From Dehalococcoidia bacterium (GTDB lineage: Bacteria; Chloroflexota; Dehalococcoidia; Lucifugimonadales; UBA3495): a DNA stretch of 64,000 nt. Position numbers and translations under genes: made by a program. The notes under the pieces were generated by a model that ran no database searches, was not told where the DNA came from, and worked only from the letters and a program-made list of their open reading frames with translations. Of this stretch, positions 41,343-51,466 are shown piece after piece. The stretch spans positions 1 to 64,000 of the forward strand of contig JAKUQE010000013.1 of NCBI GenBank assembly GCA_022450395.1. The letters are read 5' to 3'. How positions within the stretch are numbered: position 1 is the stretch's first letter; each line of letters opens with the position of its first letter.

Positions 41343-42470
41343 TTACAGGAACCCCAGTTGCTCGAAATTCCCTCCCACGACCGGCTGAGGGTCTAACCCC
41401 AGCCACCTTTCCACCATGGTCCCGTAAACACCCCTGAAGTCGATGTTGAAGCGCAGGTCGCCCTCCAACAGGTCCTCCTCTTTCAACGAGGGATACTCGC
41501 CGTGCATGCCGCCTTTCACCGGATCGCCGATGGCCATCGACATCCCGCCGGAGCCGTGGTCGGTGCCGGAACCGTTGTCCTTAACCCGGCGTCCGAACTC
41601 GGTGAACACGAACATCAGCACGTTGTCCGACGCGTCGTGCTCCCGAAGATCGGCGTAAAAGTCCCCGATCCCTTGGGAAAGCTCCCCCAGCAGCATCGGC
41701 TGGGTGGGCACTTGGTTGGCGTGGGTGTCGAAACCGCTTTGCTGAGTGTAGAAGATACGGGTCCCCAGATCCGCCAATAACACCTGGGCGATTCCTTTCA
41801 GGTTTTGGGAGATGGGGTTGTCGCCATACTCGACTGTCGAATGGTATTTGCCGGGCGCGGTCTTCAAGATGTCCGCGCCTTGCAGCGCGTTCAGGCCGGT
41901 TTGGCCGAGATAATCCATGACCGGGCCGGTCCCAGATACCGGGGCATACATGCGGGCGAAAATGTCCAAAGCCTCGGTCCGGCGCTCCTGGTCTGATATT
42001 CCAGTCAACACGCCGTACGATGCCAAATTTCCTACCGACGCCACGGGGACGCCGGGCAGAGCCAAGGCCCGGGGTAGTCCGCGTCCAAAGTTGACTCCCG
42101 TCAACACGTTTTCCGCCTTGGGATCCAAGTCGCGGATGACCCGCCCCAGCCAGCCTTCGGTGGCGATCTTTTCCGGCTCGCAAGTATGCCAGATGTCCAT
42201 GGAGCGGAAGTGGGACCGGTTGGGACTGGGATAGCCAACCCCATTGATGATGGCCACCTTGCCCTGGTCGTACAGCTCCTTGATGGGGCCGCATGCCGGG
42301 TTAAAACCGACCTGATCGTCGATGGGCAAGACCTGGTCCTCGGGTATGCCTACCGTCGGACGATTATCGTGGTACAGCGGATTTGCGTAGGGGATGACCG
42401 TGTTCATGTAGTCGTTGGCGCCGGTCAACTGCACCACTACCAAAACTGGGTCTTTCTTCGTCGTGGTCAC
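41343..42470 (-). CDS. DUF1501 domain-containing protein
   Basis: VVQLTGANDYMNTVIPYANPLYHDNRPT...GFDTHANQ...FTEFGRRVKDNGSGTDHGSGG. Confidence 0.93.
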   Translation of the reverse strand: MTTTKKDPVLVVVQLTGANDYMNTVIPYANPLYHDNRPTVGIPEDQVLPIDDQVGFNPACGPIKELYDQGKVAIINGVGYPSPNRSHFRSMDIWHTCEPEKIATEGWLGRVIRDLDPKAENVLTGVNFGRGLPRALALPGVPVASVGNLASYGVLTGISDQERRTEALDIFARMYAPVSGTGPVMDYLGQTGLNALQGADILKTAPGKYHSTVEYGDNPISQNLKGIAQVLLADLGTRIFYTQQSGFDTHANQVPTQPMLLGELSQGIGDFYADLREHDASDNVLMFVFTEFGRRVKDNGSGTDHGSGGMSMAIGDPVKGGMHGEYPSLKEEDLLEGDLRFNIDFRGVYGTMVERWLGLDPQPVVGGNFEQLGFL

Positions 42471-42545
42471 GGGCTCAGCTCCTGGGCTGGGATGGAATCA
42501 CTTTAGCAGCGGGGCGGGAGGCCGTCAACGCAGGCTTGATGCGGT

Positions 42546-42592
42546 CCGTCATCCCGGCGAAGGCCGGGATCCAGTTGACGTGCCCTGGATTC
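42546..42592. repeat. Dispersed GTCATTCC-type palindromic repeat
   Basis: CCGTCATCCCGGCGAAGGCCGGGATCCAG; related to 62011-62100 and 63002-63030. Confidence 0.75.
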
Positions 42593-42680
42593 CCAATCGG
42601 CGGAAGAGCGGGACAGACGATGGTGAGATGTGAGTGTTGCACAATATTCGGCGATATAAAGCTATTCACGAGACCGGACA

Positions 42681-43745
42681 CTAAACCCGGTAGCAAGCGA
42701 CCAGATGGCCTCCGCCCCGGTCCTCCAGGGGAGGATGGGGAGTGGCGTGGCACTCATCGCCGGCTATGGGGCACCGGTCATGAAAGCGGCACCTGGGCGC
42801 CGGGTTCAGGGGCGCTGATAAGTCGCCGATTATATCCACCGGTTCTCGCCGGAATCCGGGTACGGGCACGGGCACAGACGATAGTAGGGCCCTGGTGTAG
42901 GGGTGCAATGGATTTGCCAACAGTTCCTCGGTTTCGGCCACCTCGACGATCTTGCCCAGGTACATCACGGCGATGCGCTGGCACATGTACCTGGCCACCG
43001 CCAGGTCGTGGGTGATGTAAAGATAGGTAACACCCAGGCGCTGGGACAGGTCAAGCATCAACATCATTATCCCGGTGCTGATGGACACGTCCAACATGGA
43101 GGTTGGCTCATCGGCTACTACGAAACTGGGCTCGATAACCAGGGCCCTGGCGATGGCCACCCTTTGACGTTGTCCGCCGGACAGTTCGTGGGGATAGCGA
43201 AACAGCATGGTGGCCGGAGGTGTTAACCCCACCAACTCCAACAACTTGGTTACCCGGTCCAAGCGGTCCAGGGAATTGCCGATGCCCTGCACTAACAAGG
43301 GCTCGGCTATCGTATCGAAAATGGTCCTCCGGGGGTTCATCGACTCATAAGGGTCTTGGAAGATCATCTGGACTTTGCGCCGGAAGTCTTTTAGTCGTTG
43401 CCCCTTGGTTTGGGATATGTCGTCCAACTCGCCATCGACTTTCGCGCCATCTTCTTCCGCCCCATCGAGTTCACGCCCGGCATCGCGGAAAAGTATTCTC
43501 CCGCTGGTGGGCTCCTGAAGCTTCACCAACAACTTGCCGATGGTTGTTTTACCGCATCCCGATTCTCCCACCAACCCCAACGTCTGTCCCGGATAGAGGT
43601 CGAAGGACACGCCGTCTACTGCGTGGATGTAACCCTTTGGCCCGCGAAACAGGCTTTTGGTAACGGGGAATAATTTGGTTAGGCCATCTACTTGGACGAT
43701 GGGTGTCGGCGAAATCATCGGGGGTGCCGGACGAAATCCCTCCAA
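42681..43745 (-). CDS. Oligopeptide/dipeptide ABC transporter ATPase (OppF/DppF type)
   Basis: [34 protein letters not shown]-terminal oligopeptide ATPase motif CRFHDRCPIA. Confidence 0.95.
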   Translation of the reverse strand: MEGFRPAPPMISPTPIVQVDGLTKLFPVTKSLFRGPKGYIHAVDGVSFDLYPGQTLGLVGESGCGKTTIGKLLVKLQEPTSGRILFRDAGRELDGAEEDGAKVDGELDDISQTKGQRLKDFRRKVQMIFQDPYESMNPRRTIFDTIAEPLLVQGIGNSLDRLDRVTKLLELVGLTPPATMLFRYPHELSGGQRQRVAIARALVIEPSFVVADEPTSMLDVSISTGIMMLMLDLSQRLGVTYLYITHDLAVARYMCQRIAVMYLGKIVEVAETEELLANPLHPYTRALLSSVPVPVPGFRREPVDIIGDLSAPLNPAPRCRFHDRCPIAGDECHATPHPPLEDRGGGHLVACYRV

Positions 43746-43805
43746 CCCAATTTTTTAAAGGGGGGCGAGGGTGGATTAATCCTGGAGATTTTTAACACGA
43801 TTTAC

Positions 43806-44783
43806 TTATCCCACCGGGTTCCAGCAGGCCGCCCAATGGCCGTCGCGAACGACTACCGGTGGTTCTTCTTGCTGGCAGATAGCGGTGGCGTAAGGGCAGC
43901 GCGGGTGGAATCGGCAGCCTGTTGGAGGATTTACCAAGTTAGGTGGTTCTCCGCCAAGGGTTGTCAAGGGGCGTTTTTCTCCCCGTATGCTGGGAAACAC
44001 CGACAGCAGGGCTTTGGTGTAGGGATGAATGGGGCGCTCGAATACATCGGCCGTGTTGCCCAACTCCACCAGCTTGCCGGCGTACATCACGCCGATGCGG
44101 TCGGTTACTTCGGCCACGACGGCAATGTCGTGGGTGATGTAAAGCATGCTCATGTTCAGGTCGGTCTGGATCTCCTTGATCTGCCGCAGGATGCGGTCCT
44201 GAACGATAACGTCCAGCGCCGTGGTGGGCTCGTCGGCGATAATCACGTCGGGTTGGCAGGCCAGAGCCATTGCGATAACCGCCCGCTGCCTCATTCCCCC
44301 GCTGAACTCATGGGGATACCGGTCGGTGAGCCCCGGGTCCAACCCCACCAACCGGAATAGGCGGTCCACCGTCTCCCGGGCTTCTTTCATCGTGGCGGCC
44401 ATGTCGTGAGCTTCGATGGCCTCGATGATCTGGTCGCCGACCCGGTGGACCGGGTTCAGGGAGTTCATGGCGGCCTGAAAGATCATGGATATGCGGCGCC
44501 ACCGGTACTTTCGCAAGGTGGTATCGTCCATCGTCATCAGGTCTTGGCCGTCCAACAGCACTTGTCCCTTAATGATTAACGCGTTGTCTGGGAGGAGCTT
44601 CATCAAAGTGACGGCGATGGAGGTCTTGCCGCAGCCGGACTCTCCCACCAGCCCTAAAACCTCACCTCGCGCCAGTTCAAAACTGATGCCATCGACGGCC
44701 TTCACCGTGCCCTGACGGGTCTGGTAATGCATGGTGAGGTCTTTCACCTGCAATACTGGGCCGGTTGTTTTCTCTATGGTCAT
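43806..44783 (-). CDS. Oligopeptide/dipeptide ABC transporter ATPase (OppD/DppD type)
   Basis: GLVGESGCGKTSIAVTLMKLL, FSGGMRQRAVIAMALA, CRFHPRCPYA. Confidence 0.95.
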   Translation of the reverse strand: MTIEKTTGPVLQVKDLTMHYQTRQGTVKAVDGISFELARGEVLGLVGESGCGKTSIAVTLMKLLPDNALIIKGQVLLDGQDLMTMDDTTLRKYRWRRISMIFQAAMNSLNPVHRVGDQIIEAIEAHDMAATMKEARETVDRLFRLVGLDPGLTDRYPHEFSGGMRQRAVIAMALACQPDVIIADEPTTALDVIVQDRILRQIKEIQTDLNMSMLYITHDIAVVAEVTDRIGVMYAGKLVELGNTADVFERPIHPYTKALLSVFPSIRGEKRPLTTLGGEPPNLVNPPTGCRFHPRCPYATAICQQEEPPVVVRDGHWAACWNPVG

Positions 44784-45760
44784 CGGCGCCTCAGCCGAGG
44801 GTTGGCTACTTCATCCAATGCCCGGCCAACCAGATAAAAGGTGCTGCACAAAAGGGTTATCGAGGCGCCCGCCGGGACTATTAGCCACCAGTACCGCGCT
44901 CCACCCAAGAGATAACCGCCCGTGCTGGCGGTGTGGATCATTATCCCCCAACTCATCCGGATGTTCAGCAACCCAAAGAAGGACAACACCGCCTCTGAGA
45001 AGATCGCCGCAGTGACCGTGAACATCATGTAGAGGAAAGACAAGGGCAGCAGGTTGGGGACGATGTGCGTGAAAATGATATGGAAGCGGCCTCCTCCGGC
45101 TACTCTTGCCGCTTCGATGTAAGGCTTTACGGTGATGCCCAGGGCCTGGGACTTGAGGACAATCGCCGTCCCACCGAATCCGCCCAGCAATCCCAACACC
45201 AGGGCCAGCATAAATAGATTAAGGTCGATCAGGGCGCTGAGCACTATCAACAAGGAGATACCGGGCAGGGAGACTACCAGGTCGGCTAGGCGCATGAAAA
45301 ATGTGTCCACCAAGCCGCCGTAGTAAGCGGCTATTGCTCCCACGGTGGTGGCGATGGAGACGGTTACCAACGCCGCCACTATGCCCAGGATGAACTCGGA
45401 AGAGGTGCTGGACAGCAACTGGCTCAAAACATCCCGGCCCAGCGGGTCGGTACCCAAAGGGTGGCTCCACGACGGGGGCGCAGGCTGCTCTGTTTGGTCG
45501 AACGCGTACCCGGTAACCGGGTCGTAAGTTCTGTCGTCCCATACCGTGGCCATCAGGATCGGGTGGGACACGGCCATGAGGGCAAAGATTATGATCACTA
45601 CCAGGCCGACGACGCCTATCCGGCTTTCAAGGAAGATGGACCAGCCCTCTCGCAGACCCCGCAGGGCCAGGCGCATCTTGGCGGCGCGGATCTGTCTTGC
45701 CGTCATCATTACCGGTCCATCTTGAGGCTGGGGGGAATTCATGCCGGTTGATTGGATCAC
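44780..45760 (-). CDS. Oligopeptide/dipeptide ABC transporter permease (OppC/DppC type)
   Basis: HPLGTDPLGRDVLSQLLSSTSSEFILG, EAARVAGGGRFHIIFTHIVPNLLP. Confidence 0.94.
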   Translation of the reverse strand: MIQSTGMNSPQPQDGPVMMTARQIRAAKMRLALRGLREGWSIFLESRIGVVGLVVIIIFALMAVSHPILMATVWDDRTYDPVTGYAFDQTEQPAPPSWSHPLGTDPLGRDVLSQLLSSTSSEFILGIVAALVTVSIATTVGAIAAYYGGLVDTFFMRLADLVVSLPGISLLIVLSALIDLNLFMLALVLGLLGGFGGTAIVLKSQALGITVKPYIEAARVAGGGRFHIIFTHIVPNLLPLSFLYMMFTVTAAIFSEAVLSFFGLLNIRMSWGIMIHTASTGGYLLGGARYWWLIVPAGASITLLCSTFYLVGRALDEVANPRLRRR

Positions 45761-46941
45761 TGGTAACGTATCCTGGGGTCCAGAAAGGCGTAAAGTACGT
45801 CGGCCACCAAATGTGCTCCCAAAGCGAAGATTCCTATGAACACGAAGGCGCCCATGGCCAAGGGTAGGTCCTCGGACCGTACCGCCTGGAGCAGGGTCAG
45901 CCCCATGCCGGGCCAGGAAAAGATCGTCTCGGTAATGATTCCTCCGTCGATGGCAAAGGCCAGGCTATATACCAGACTGGTCACCACCGGAAGGAGCGCG
46001 TTTCGGGCGGCGTGCTTATCGCGGACCACGCTTTCTGGCAAGCCTTTCGCCCGGGCCGCCATGACAAAGTCTTCCCTAAGGATCTCCAACATGCTATTGC
46101 GGGTCAACAACATCGTGCCGGCGAAAGATATCAATGTCAGAGTGGCTATGGGTAGGACCATGTGTTTGAGAATGTCCAGGGCCAGATACGCGGTTCCGGA
46201 AAGCCCCCAGGCTATGGGTATCACAACCGCGCCGGCGGCCGCGGCGGGAAGCAGCCAGGTGCGCCAACGCCTACCTCCCGCTTTTTTGGAAATCAGGATG
46301 GCCAAGAAGATGAACACAGTGAATGCCCCGGCGGTGAGCAGCATGTCGTTGAATACGCTGTTGGCGGCAACGGGAGCTTCACGCCACACCAATGGGTCCA
46401 AGAATTTGCCTAAGGGAAACCAGCCCAACTTGAAGGCAAAGGTCCAGATCATCATCAGCGCGAACCAAGGCGTGAACACGGTGAACAAAGTCGCCCCTGA
46501 AATGGTGGCGGTGTATTCCATGATTCCGCCGCGGCGCCATGCCATTGCCTTTCCCAACACAAACCCCAGGTAAAACGAGATGACGGTGGCGGTCAGGAAC
46601 AGCACGGCGGTTCGGGGAAGCCGTTCCTTGATGACCTCCATCACCGTGCGCGGGTAGTGGCCGAAGGAAACGCCGAAGTTTCCGGTAAAGGAGTTCTTGA
46701 TGTGGAGCAAGTACTGTTCGCCCAGGGACTTGTCCAAGCCGAAGGACGCCTGGATCTTGGCCCTGACGTCCGGAGGAAGGTTCGGGTTCTGGGCGTACGT
46801 GGAGGTGTAGTCGCCAGGTTGGGCTTGGACCAGGAAAAAGGCCAAGCTGATAATCATGAACAGGGTGAGCAGCATCTGTCCGAAGCGGCGCACTAGGTAG
46901 CCGGTCATAAGGGTATAGCTCCTCGGCCAGCGGTTAGCCAC
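45757..46941 (-). CDS. Oligopeptide/dipeptide ABC transporter permease (OppB/DppB type)
   Basis: YLVRRFGQMLLTLFMIISLAFFLVQ, VMAARAKGLPESVVRDKHAARNALLPVVT. Confidence 0.94.
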   Translation of the reverse strand: MANRWPRSYTLMTGYLVRRFGQMLLTLFMIISLAFFLVQAQPGDYTSTYAQNPNLPPDVRAKIQASFGLDKSLGEQYLLHIKNSFTGNFGVSFGHYPRTVMEVIKERLPRTAVLFLTATVISFYLGFVLGKAMAWRRGGIMEYTATISGATLFTVFTPWFALMMIWTFAFKLGWFPLGKFLDPLVWREAPVAANSVFNDMLLTAGAFTVFIFLAILISKKAGGRRWRTWLLPAAAAGAVVIPIAWGLSGTAYLALDILKHMVLPIATLTLISFAGTMLLTRNSMLEILREDFVMAARAKGLPESVVRDKHAARNALLPVVTSLVYSLAFAIDGGIITETIFSWPGMGLTLLQAVRSEDLPLAMGAFVFIGIFALGAHLVADVLYAFLDPRIRYQ

Positions 46942-46996
46942 CGGCGGTCAGCCGCCAGCACCTTATCTACCGGGGTTGGACGCTGAAAGCTGATTG

Positions 46997-49000
46997 CTAT
47001 TTAATCACCACCGCAGAGGTCATCCCGTTGGTGCTTTGCAGGCCGCCTAGGGTAGTGGTGTAGGGGAAGGTTAGACGGTCGCTCCGGTAGGACTCCAGTA
47101 GCGGCGTGGTAAACAGCACCACGTAGGGCAGGTCGTCGGCCAGAAATTCCTGCATCTTGAAAACCAGATCCCGGGCTGCGTCAAGATCGGTTTCGATCAG
47201 AAGTTGCTCGGCCAGGGCGTCGAACTCCGGATTCGAGTACCCGCCTCGATTGAGTCCGTCCCCCTCGGCATGGCGTGAGTGGAAGAAGGCTTCCAGATAA
47301 TCTGGGAAATTGCTCAATCCCCAGCCCAATATCCAGATGTCGAAACCGTCCGGGTCCGCGATCTTTTCCACGATCACGTTAAAGTCGGTGAGCTTGGCCT
47401 TGGCCGGAATGCCCATGTCATTGAGCCACCGCTCGATCCAGATGGCGAAGGTAGACCGCAGGGGATCGTAACCCGGGCTGGGGGAGAGTATCTCCAGATC
47501 AGGCATCGGGTCGCCGTTGGGGAGTTTCAACCCTTTGCCCTCGACCTCAACGGTGCCATTCTCGCTGACCTTGGGTTCCTTTTCCCAGGTGAAACCCGCG
47601 TCCTTCAGCAGCTTCACCGCCTCTTCGGTGCGTTCGGTCCGGGACAACCCCTTGCCGATCAACGAGACGTTGGGGTTGTACCAGAACCCGTTCCCTTCCG
47701 GCACGGTGGTGTACATGGGAATAGCGACCCCTTGAAGCACGGTACTGGTCAAGAACTCTTTGTCGATCAGGACTGCTATCGCCTGGCGGAAAGCTTTGAT
47801 GTTCATGGGAGGATGGCGCATATTGAAGCCCAGATACCGGAACCCGTTGTTGGCGTTTTCCAATGTTTTCAAGCCCGCCTGGCCCTTCAGTTGTTCCTGT
47901 AACCCCCTTTGGAGACCCAGGGGATTCAGCATGAAGTCTATGTCTCCCTTCTTCAGTGCTAGAACCGCCGTTTCCTGGTTTCCGAAGATACTGTAGATCG
48001 TGCTTTCGGCAAAGGGACCCACGGTATAATCCAAGACTTTTTCGCCGGCGAGTTGGCCGTAGGCGTTGAATTCATAAACGCCAGGTTTAGACTCGGCGTA
48101 GGCCCCGTTGGAATATTGGATGATTGACGAGCCTTCGAAGTAGTGGTCCGGGTTCTTTATCTTTTCGGCGAAGGCCCCGTTCTCCCATTTTTTGAAGATA
48201 TAGCCTCCGGCGGAGGGTTCATTCTTGGGCACGTGGGCGTATAGTGCCCTCTGTTGTTCGACGGTGGTACCCTCCTTTTTGGCTTCTTCAACCACGGGTT
48301 CCCAAAATGCTTTGGACAAAATGGGCATGAAGGCCAATCCAAACTGCCAGCGGGCAAGACCGGGTTTCTGTTTGAAGTAGATTTTCAGCTTGTAAGGGTC
48401 GAGCGCTTCGGCGTGGTCGAAGAATTCAGTATCGACCGACGATGACCAGTTTCCCGAAAGTTCCAAATCCCGGACGGTATGGGCGGTGAAGATAAAGTCC
48501 TCGGCGGTCACGTCATTTCCATCGCTCCACTTCATTCCTTTTTTCAGCTCCACCTCGGTGGTCCAGAACGTCGTGCCGCCTACCGCCTCCTCTAATACCG
48601 GTGTTGGGAAGTCGGTTGCCGCCGATGGGATCCAGTCGAAACGTTGATCGGAAAGACTGTACAGGGCGGGCTTGCCGCCGGACAATACGTACGAATTCCA
48701 GATCGTGGTGTCCGGGCCCAGGTAGGCCCAATAGTTGGTGGTGGTGAGATCCTCAAAGATACCCAATTTATAGATCTTTGGCCCGGTCGACTCGGTAGTT
48801 TCGGCGGTCTTGGCCGTTTCGCTGGCTTCTTTTTGCTCGGCCGGCCTCTCGATGAAAACCTCTTTGATCACCTCTTTCTCTACGATCCTTTCCACGGGCA
48901 CTTCTTTAATTACTTCCCTGGTGCACCCTGTGGCGAACGCCACAACAAACACTGCGGCGAGGCCAATCATCAGTTTATTGGCTGGTGACCTGAGGCTCAT
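46997..49000 (-). CDS. Oligopeptide ABC transporter substrate-binding lipoprotein (SBP family 5)
   Basis: Lipobox ATGC then charged EVIKEVPVERIVEKEVIKEV linker; KKGMKWSDGNDVTAEDFIFTAHTV. Confidence 0.93.
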   Translation of the reverse strand: MSLRSPANKLMIGLAAVFVVAFATGCTREVIKEVPVERIVEKEVIKEVFIERPAEQKEASETAKTAETTESTGPKIYKLGIFEDLTTTNYWAYLGPDTTIWNSYVLSGGKPALYSLSDQRFDWIPSAATDFPTPVLEEAVGGTTFWTTEVELKKGMKWSDGNDVTAEDFIFTAHTVRDLELSGNWSSSVDTEFFDHAEALDPYKLKIYFKQKPGLARWQFGLAFMPILSKAFWEPVVEEAKKEGTTVEQQRALYAHVPKNEPSAGGYIFKKWENGAFAEKIKNPDHYFEGSSIIQYSNGAYAESKPGVYEFNAYGQLAGEKVLDYTVGPFAESTIYSIFGNQETAVLALKKGDIDFMLNPLGLQRGLQEQLKGQAGLKTLENANNGFRYLGFNMRHPPMNIKAFRQAIAVLIDKEFLTSTVLQGVAIPMYTTVPEGNGFWYNPNVSLIGKGLSRTERTEEAVKLLKDAGFTWEKEPKVSENGTVEVEGKGLKLPNGDPMPDLEILSPSPGYDPLRSTFAIWIERWLNDMGIPAKAKLTDFNVIVEKIADPDGFDIWILGWGLSNFPDYLEAFFHSRHAEGDGLNRGGYSNPEFDALAEQLLIETDLDAARDLVFKMQEFLADDLPYVVLFTTPLLESYRSDRLTFPYTTTLGGLQSTNGMTSAVVIK

Positions 49001-49232
49001 CTTGTTCTCCCTTGGTTTATCGAGAAAATCGGAACTGAGTAAGAAAAATCAGATTTATTTGCGTTGAATCTGGTTGCGGCGCCTTCGGAGATTCCGCTGG
49101 CGCACGCATGAAGCATGATACCCATCGCCCCCTACTGTGGCAAGGCCGGCATGCTTCTCACAGCGGCAACTATATTAAAAACTACGTTGAATCTCCATCT
49201 CCGGTTTGCCGCATAAAAGACTCTCCATTTCT

Positions 49233-49754
49233 TCATGGAATGTGGCGTTTGGCTTCGCAATCTACCGACGCGAAGTCGTCGGCGCCCTCCTGTCCATCGC
49301 ATATATCCATGCCATGGCCTCCGAACAACGAGTCGTTCCCTGCGCCGCCGAACAGGACGTCGTTTCCGTTACCGCCGATAAGGGTGTCATTGCCCAGGCC
49401 GCCAACCAAAACGTCTTCGCCAGCGGATCCAAAAAGAAAGTCGCGTTCGCCCCCGCCACTTAAAAAGTCTCGGCCACCCCGGCCGAATATGAAGTCGTCG
49501 CCTGGACCACCCAAGATCGTATCGTTGCCTTGCCCACCGATAAGGATGTCTTTCCCACCCAGGCCCAAAATCACAACGTCGGCAATTGACCCCCGGCAGT
49601 TGATCAGGTCGTCGCCAGCCGTCCCATAGAAGGACCAGCCCAAACTCCTGGCGTGGCCGGTGCAGGTGACCTGTGCCTGCACCGGGTCGCCGTGGCCGAA
49701 CAACGTCAGTAACATGAGCAAGATCAGCGCAGCCGTGATCGTGGGTCTGTTCAT
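49233..49754 (-). CDS. Secreted RTX/hemolysin-type calcium-binding repeat protein
   Basis: Signal peptide; repeated GGxGxD nonapeptides (GGQGNDTILGGPGDDFIFGRGG...GGLGNDTLIGGNGNDVLFGGAGNDSLFGG). Confidence 0.92.
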   Translation of the reverse strand: MNRPTITAALILLMLLTLFGHGDPVQAQVTCTGHARSLGWSFYGTAGDDLINCRGSIADVVILGLGGKDILIGGQGNDTILGGPGDDFIFGRGGRDFLSGGGERDFLFGSAGEDVLVGGLGNDTLIGGNGNDVLFGGAGNDSLFGGHGMDICDGQEGADDFASVDCEAKRHIP

Positions 49755-49776
49755 CGATCAACTCCTCCCCAACTAC

Positions 49777-49804
49777 ATTGTAAGCACATTATTGTAAGCA
49801 CATT
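49777..49804. repeat. 14-bp perfect tandem direct repeat in the grdC upstream region
   Basis: ATTGTAAGCACATT x2. Confidence 0.85.
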
Positions 49805-49879
49805 TGGTAGAGTGGTTTCAAGCCGAAGAGGCGTTTCACCTCGACAACCGCGAACGTAGCGGCGTAACATGTTGAGGCT

Positions 49880-51334
49880 ATGGACCGATTAGTGAAGCAG
49901 CCGGTGATCAAAGGAGTCCGCTATCAACTGGGGCATGCACCGGGCTTGGTGCGCCATGGCTCAAAGCCTTCCCGGGAGATCGAAAAAGACCCCGCTTTGC
50001 TGGACAGCATCACGGCCCATCTTCGCTCCTACCCTGAAGCCGTCGCCTATCCCCCCAACCGCGCTTTCCTGGGCGGCATCTATCCCGACCAACTGTGGGA
50101 GATCGAGCGGCCGTGGTTCCACGGCAACGGCGAATCGCAACGTTGGCTCCCTCACGGCGAAATCATGCCCGAGGAAGAACTGATCGGTCTGCTGAAGATA
50201 GCCGACGCATTCAACCTCGTCTGGCTGGAAGAAGGATTCACCGGCCTCGTCCGGAACGCGTTGGCGGACCATCCCCTGATCACGTCCGGCGACCTGGACG
50301 CCCTGGACGGCGCCAAGAGTCAGTCAGACATTGAAGCTGAAGTGGCAAATGGGGCGGGCACTCTGCCTTTGCATCTACGGGACGGTAGCTTGGTGGGATG
50401 TATCAGGCGCGCCCATGACGAGGACGCCACCCTGACCGCCGACGTCATCCTAGAAAACTTGGCCTGTAAAGTCACCGCCGCCATGGCTCTGCGAACCCTT
50501 TTGCGGGACCAAGGACTGGACGGCTCTGGCATTGATTATGTGCTAAACACCGGGGAAGAGGCGGTTGGGGAGCGTTACCAGAGAGGCGGGGGGAACCTGG
50601 CCAAGGCGATCGCCGAGATGTGCGGTCTGGAAAATGCCACCGGTTGCGATGTTAAAGCCTTCTGTTGCGGACCGGTCCACGCTCTGGTCATGGCCGGCGC
50701 GTTGGTGAGCTCGGGCCTGTACCGCCAAGTTGCGGTGGTCGGTGGCTGTTCCCTGGCCAAGCTGGGCATGAAATTTCAAGGACACCTGCAGCACGACCAA
50801 CCGATATTGGAGGACATCCTGGCCTCGGTGGCCGTTCTCGTGGGCGAAGATGACGGGACAAGCCCAGTGCTGCGGCTGGACTCGGTAGGCCGTCACACCG
50901 TGGGGGCTGGCTCCAGCCAGCAGGCCATCTTCGAGCAGTTGATTTCCGTCCCCTTGGAAAACCTGGGATTGGGTTTTCAAGACATCGATAAGTACGCCAC
51001 CGAGTTACACAATCCCGAGGTAACCGAGCCCGCCGGAAGCGGGGACGTGCCCAAGCTGAACTACCGCCTCATCGGCGCGTTGGCCGTGCGCCACCAAGAG
51101 ATTGAAAGAGAAGCTTTGACGGACTTCGTGGAAGTCCACGGCATGCCCGGCTTTTCGCCTACCCAAGGACATATCGCCTCCGCCGTCCCCTTCCTCGGCC
51201 ACGCCGTGGAGCGAATGATGGATGGTAGAATGAATCGAGCCATGTTCCTGGCCAAAGGGAGCCTGTTCTTGGGCCGCATGACCCAGATGTCCGACGGCCT
51301 GTCCTTTATTTTAGAGGCAAATCCAAGCAAATAG
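49880..51334 (+). CDS. grdC: Glycine/sarcosine/betaine reductase component C beta subunit (GrdC-like, KASIII-like)
   Basis: PVIKGVRYQLGHAPGLVRHGSKP...HLRSYPEAVAYPPNRAFLGGIYPDQLWEIERPWF; C-terminal FSPTQGHIASAVPFLGHAVERMMDGRMNRAMFLAKGSLFLGRMTQMSDGLSFILE. Confidence 0.9.
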   Translation: MDRLVKQPVIKGVRYQLGHAPGLVRHGSKPSREIEKDPALLDSITAHLRSYPEAVAYPPNRAFLGGIYPDQLWEIERPWFHGNGESQRWLPHGEIMPEEELIGLLKIADAFNLVWLEEGFTGLVRNALADHPLITSGDLDALDGAKSQSDIEAEVANGAGTLPLHLRDGSLVGCIRRAHDEDATLTADVILENLACKVTAAMALRTLLRDQGLDGSGIDYVLNTGEEAVGERYQRGGGNLAKAIAEMCGLENATGCDVKAFCCGPVHALVMAGALVSSGLYRQVAVVGGCSLAKLGMKFQGHLQHDQPILEDILASVAVLVGEDDGTSPVLRLDSVGRHTVGAGSSQQAIFEQLISVPLENLGLGFQDIDKYATELHNPEVTEPAGSGDVPKLNYRLIGALAVRHQEIEREALTDFVEVHGMPGFSPTQGHIASAVPFLGHAVERMMDGRMNRAMFLAKGSLFLGRMTQMSDGLSFILEANPSK

Positions 51335-51466
51335 CGGCGACCCCCCATCCCTTCGGCTGCGCTCAGGGCAGGCGCTAACCTTCCACCGCAAGGGGGAAAG
51401 GGATTTGTCCTCTCCTCCTTTACGGGGGAGAGTTAGAGAGGGGGAACCCATGGGAGGTCTGCACCG

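Noticed and set aside
49800-49880. Possible glycine riboswitch upstream of grdC (GCCGAAGAGGCG resembles GCCGAAGG core)
   Set aside because: Rest of the glycine aptamer consensus not recognisable; would need an Infernal scan with the Rfam glycine model.
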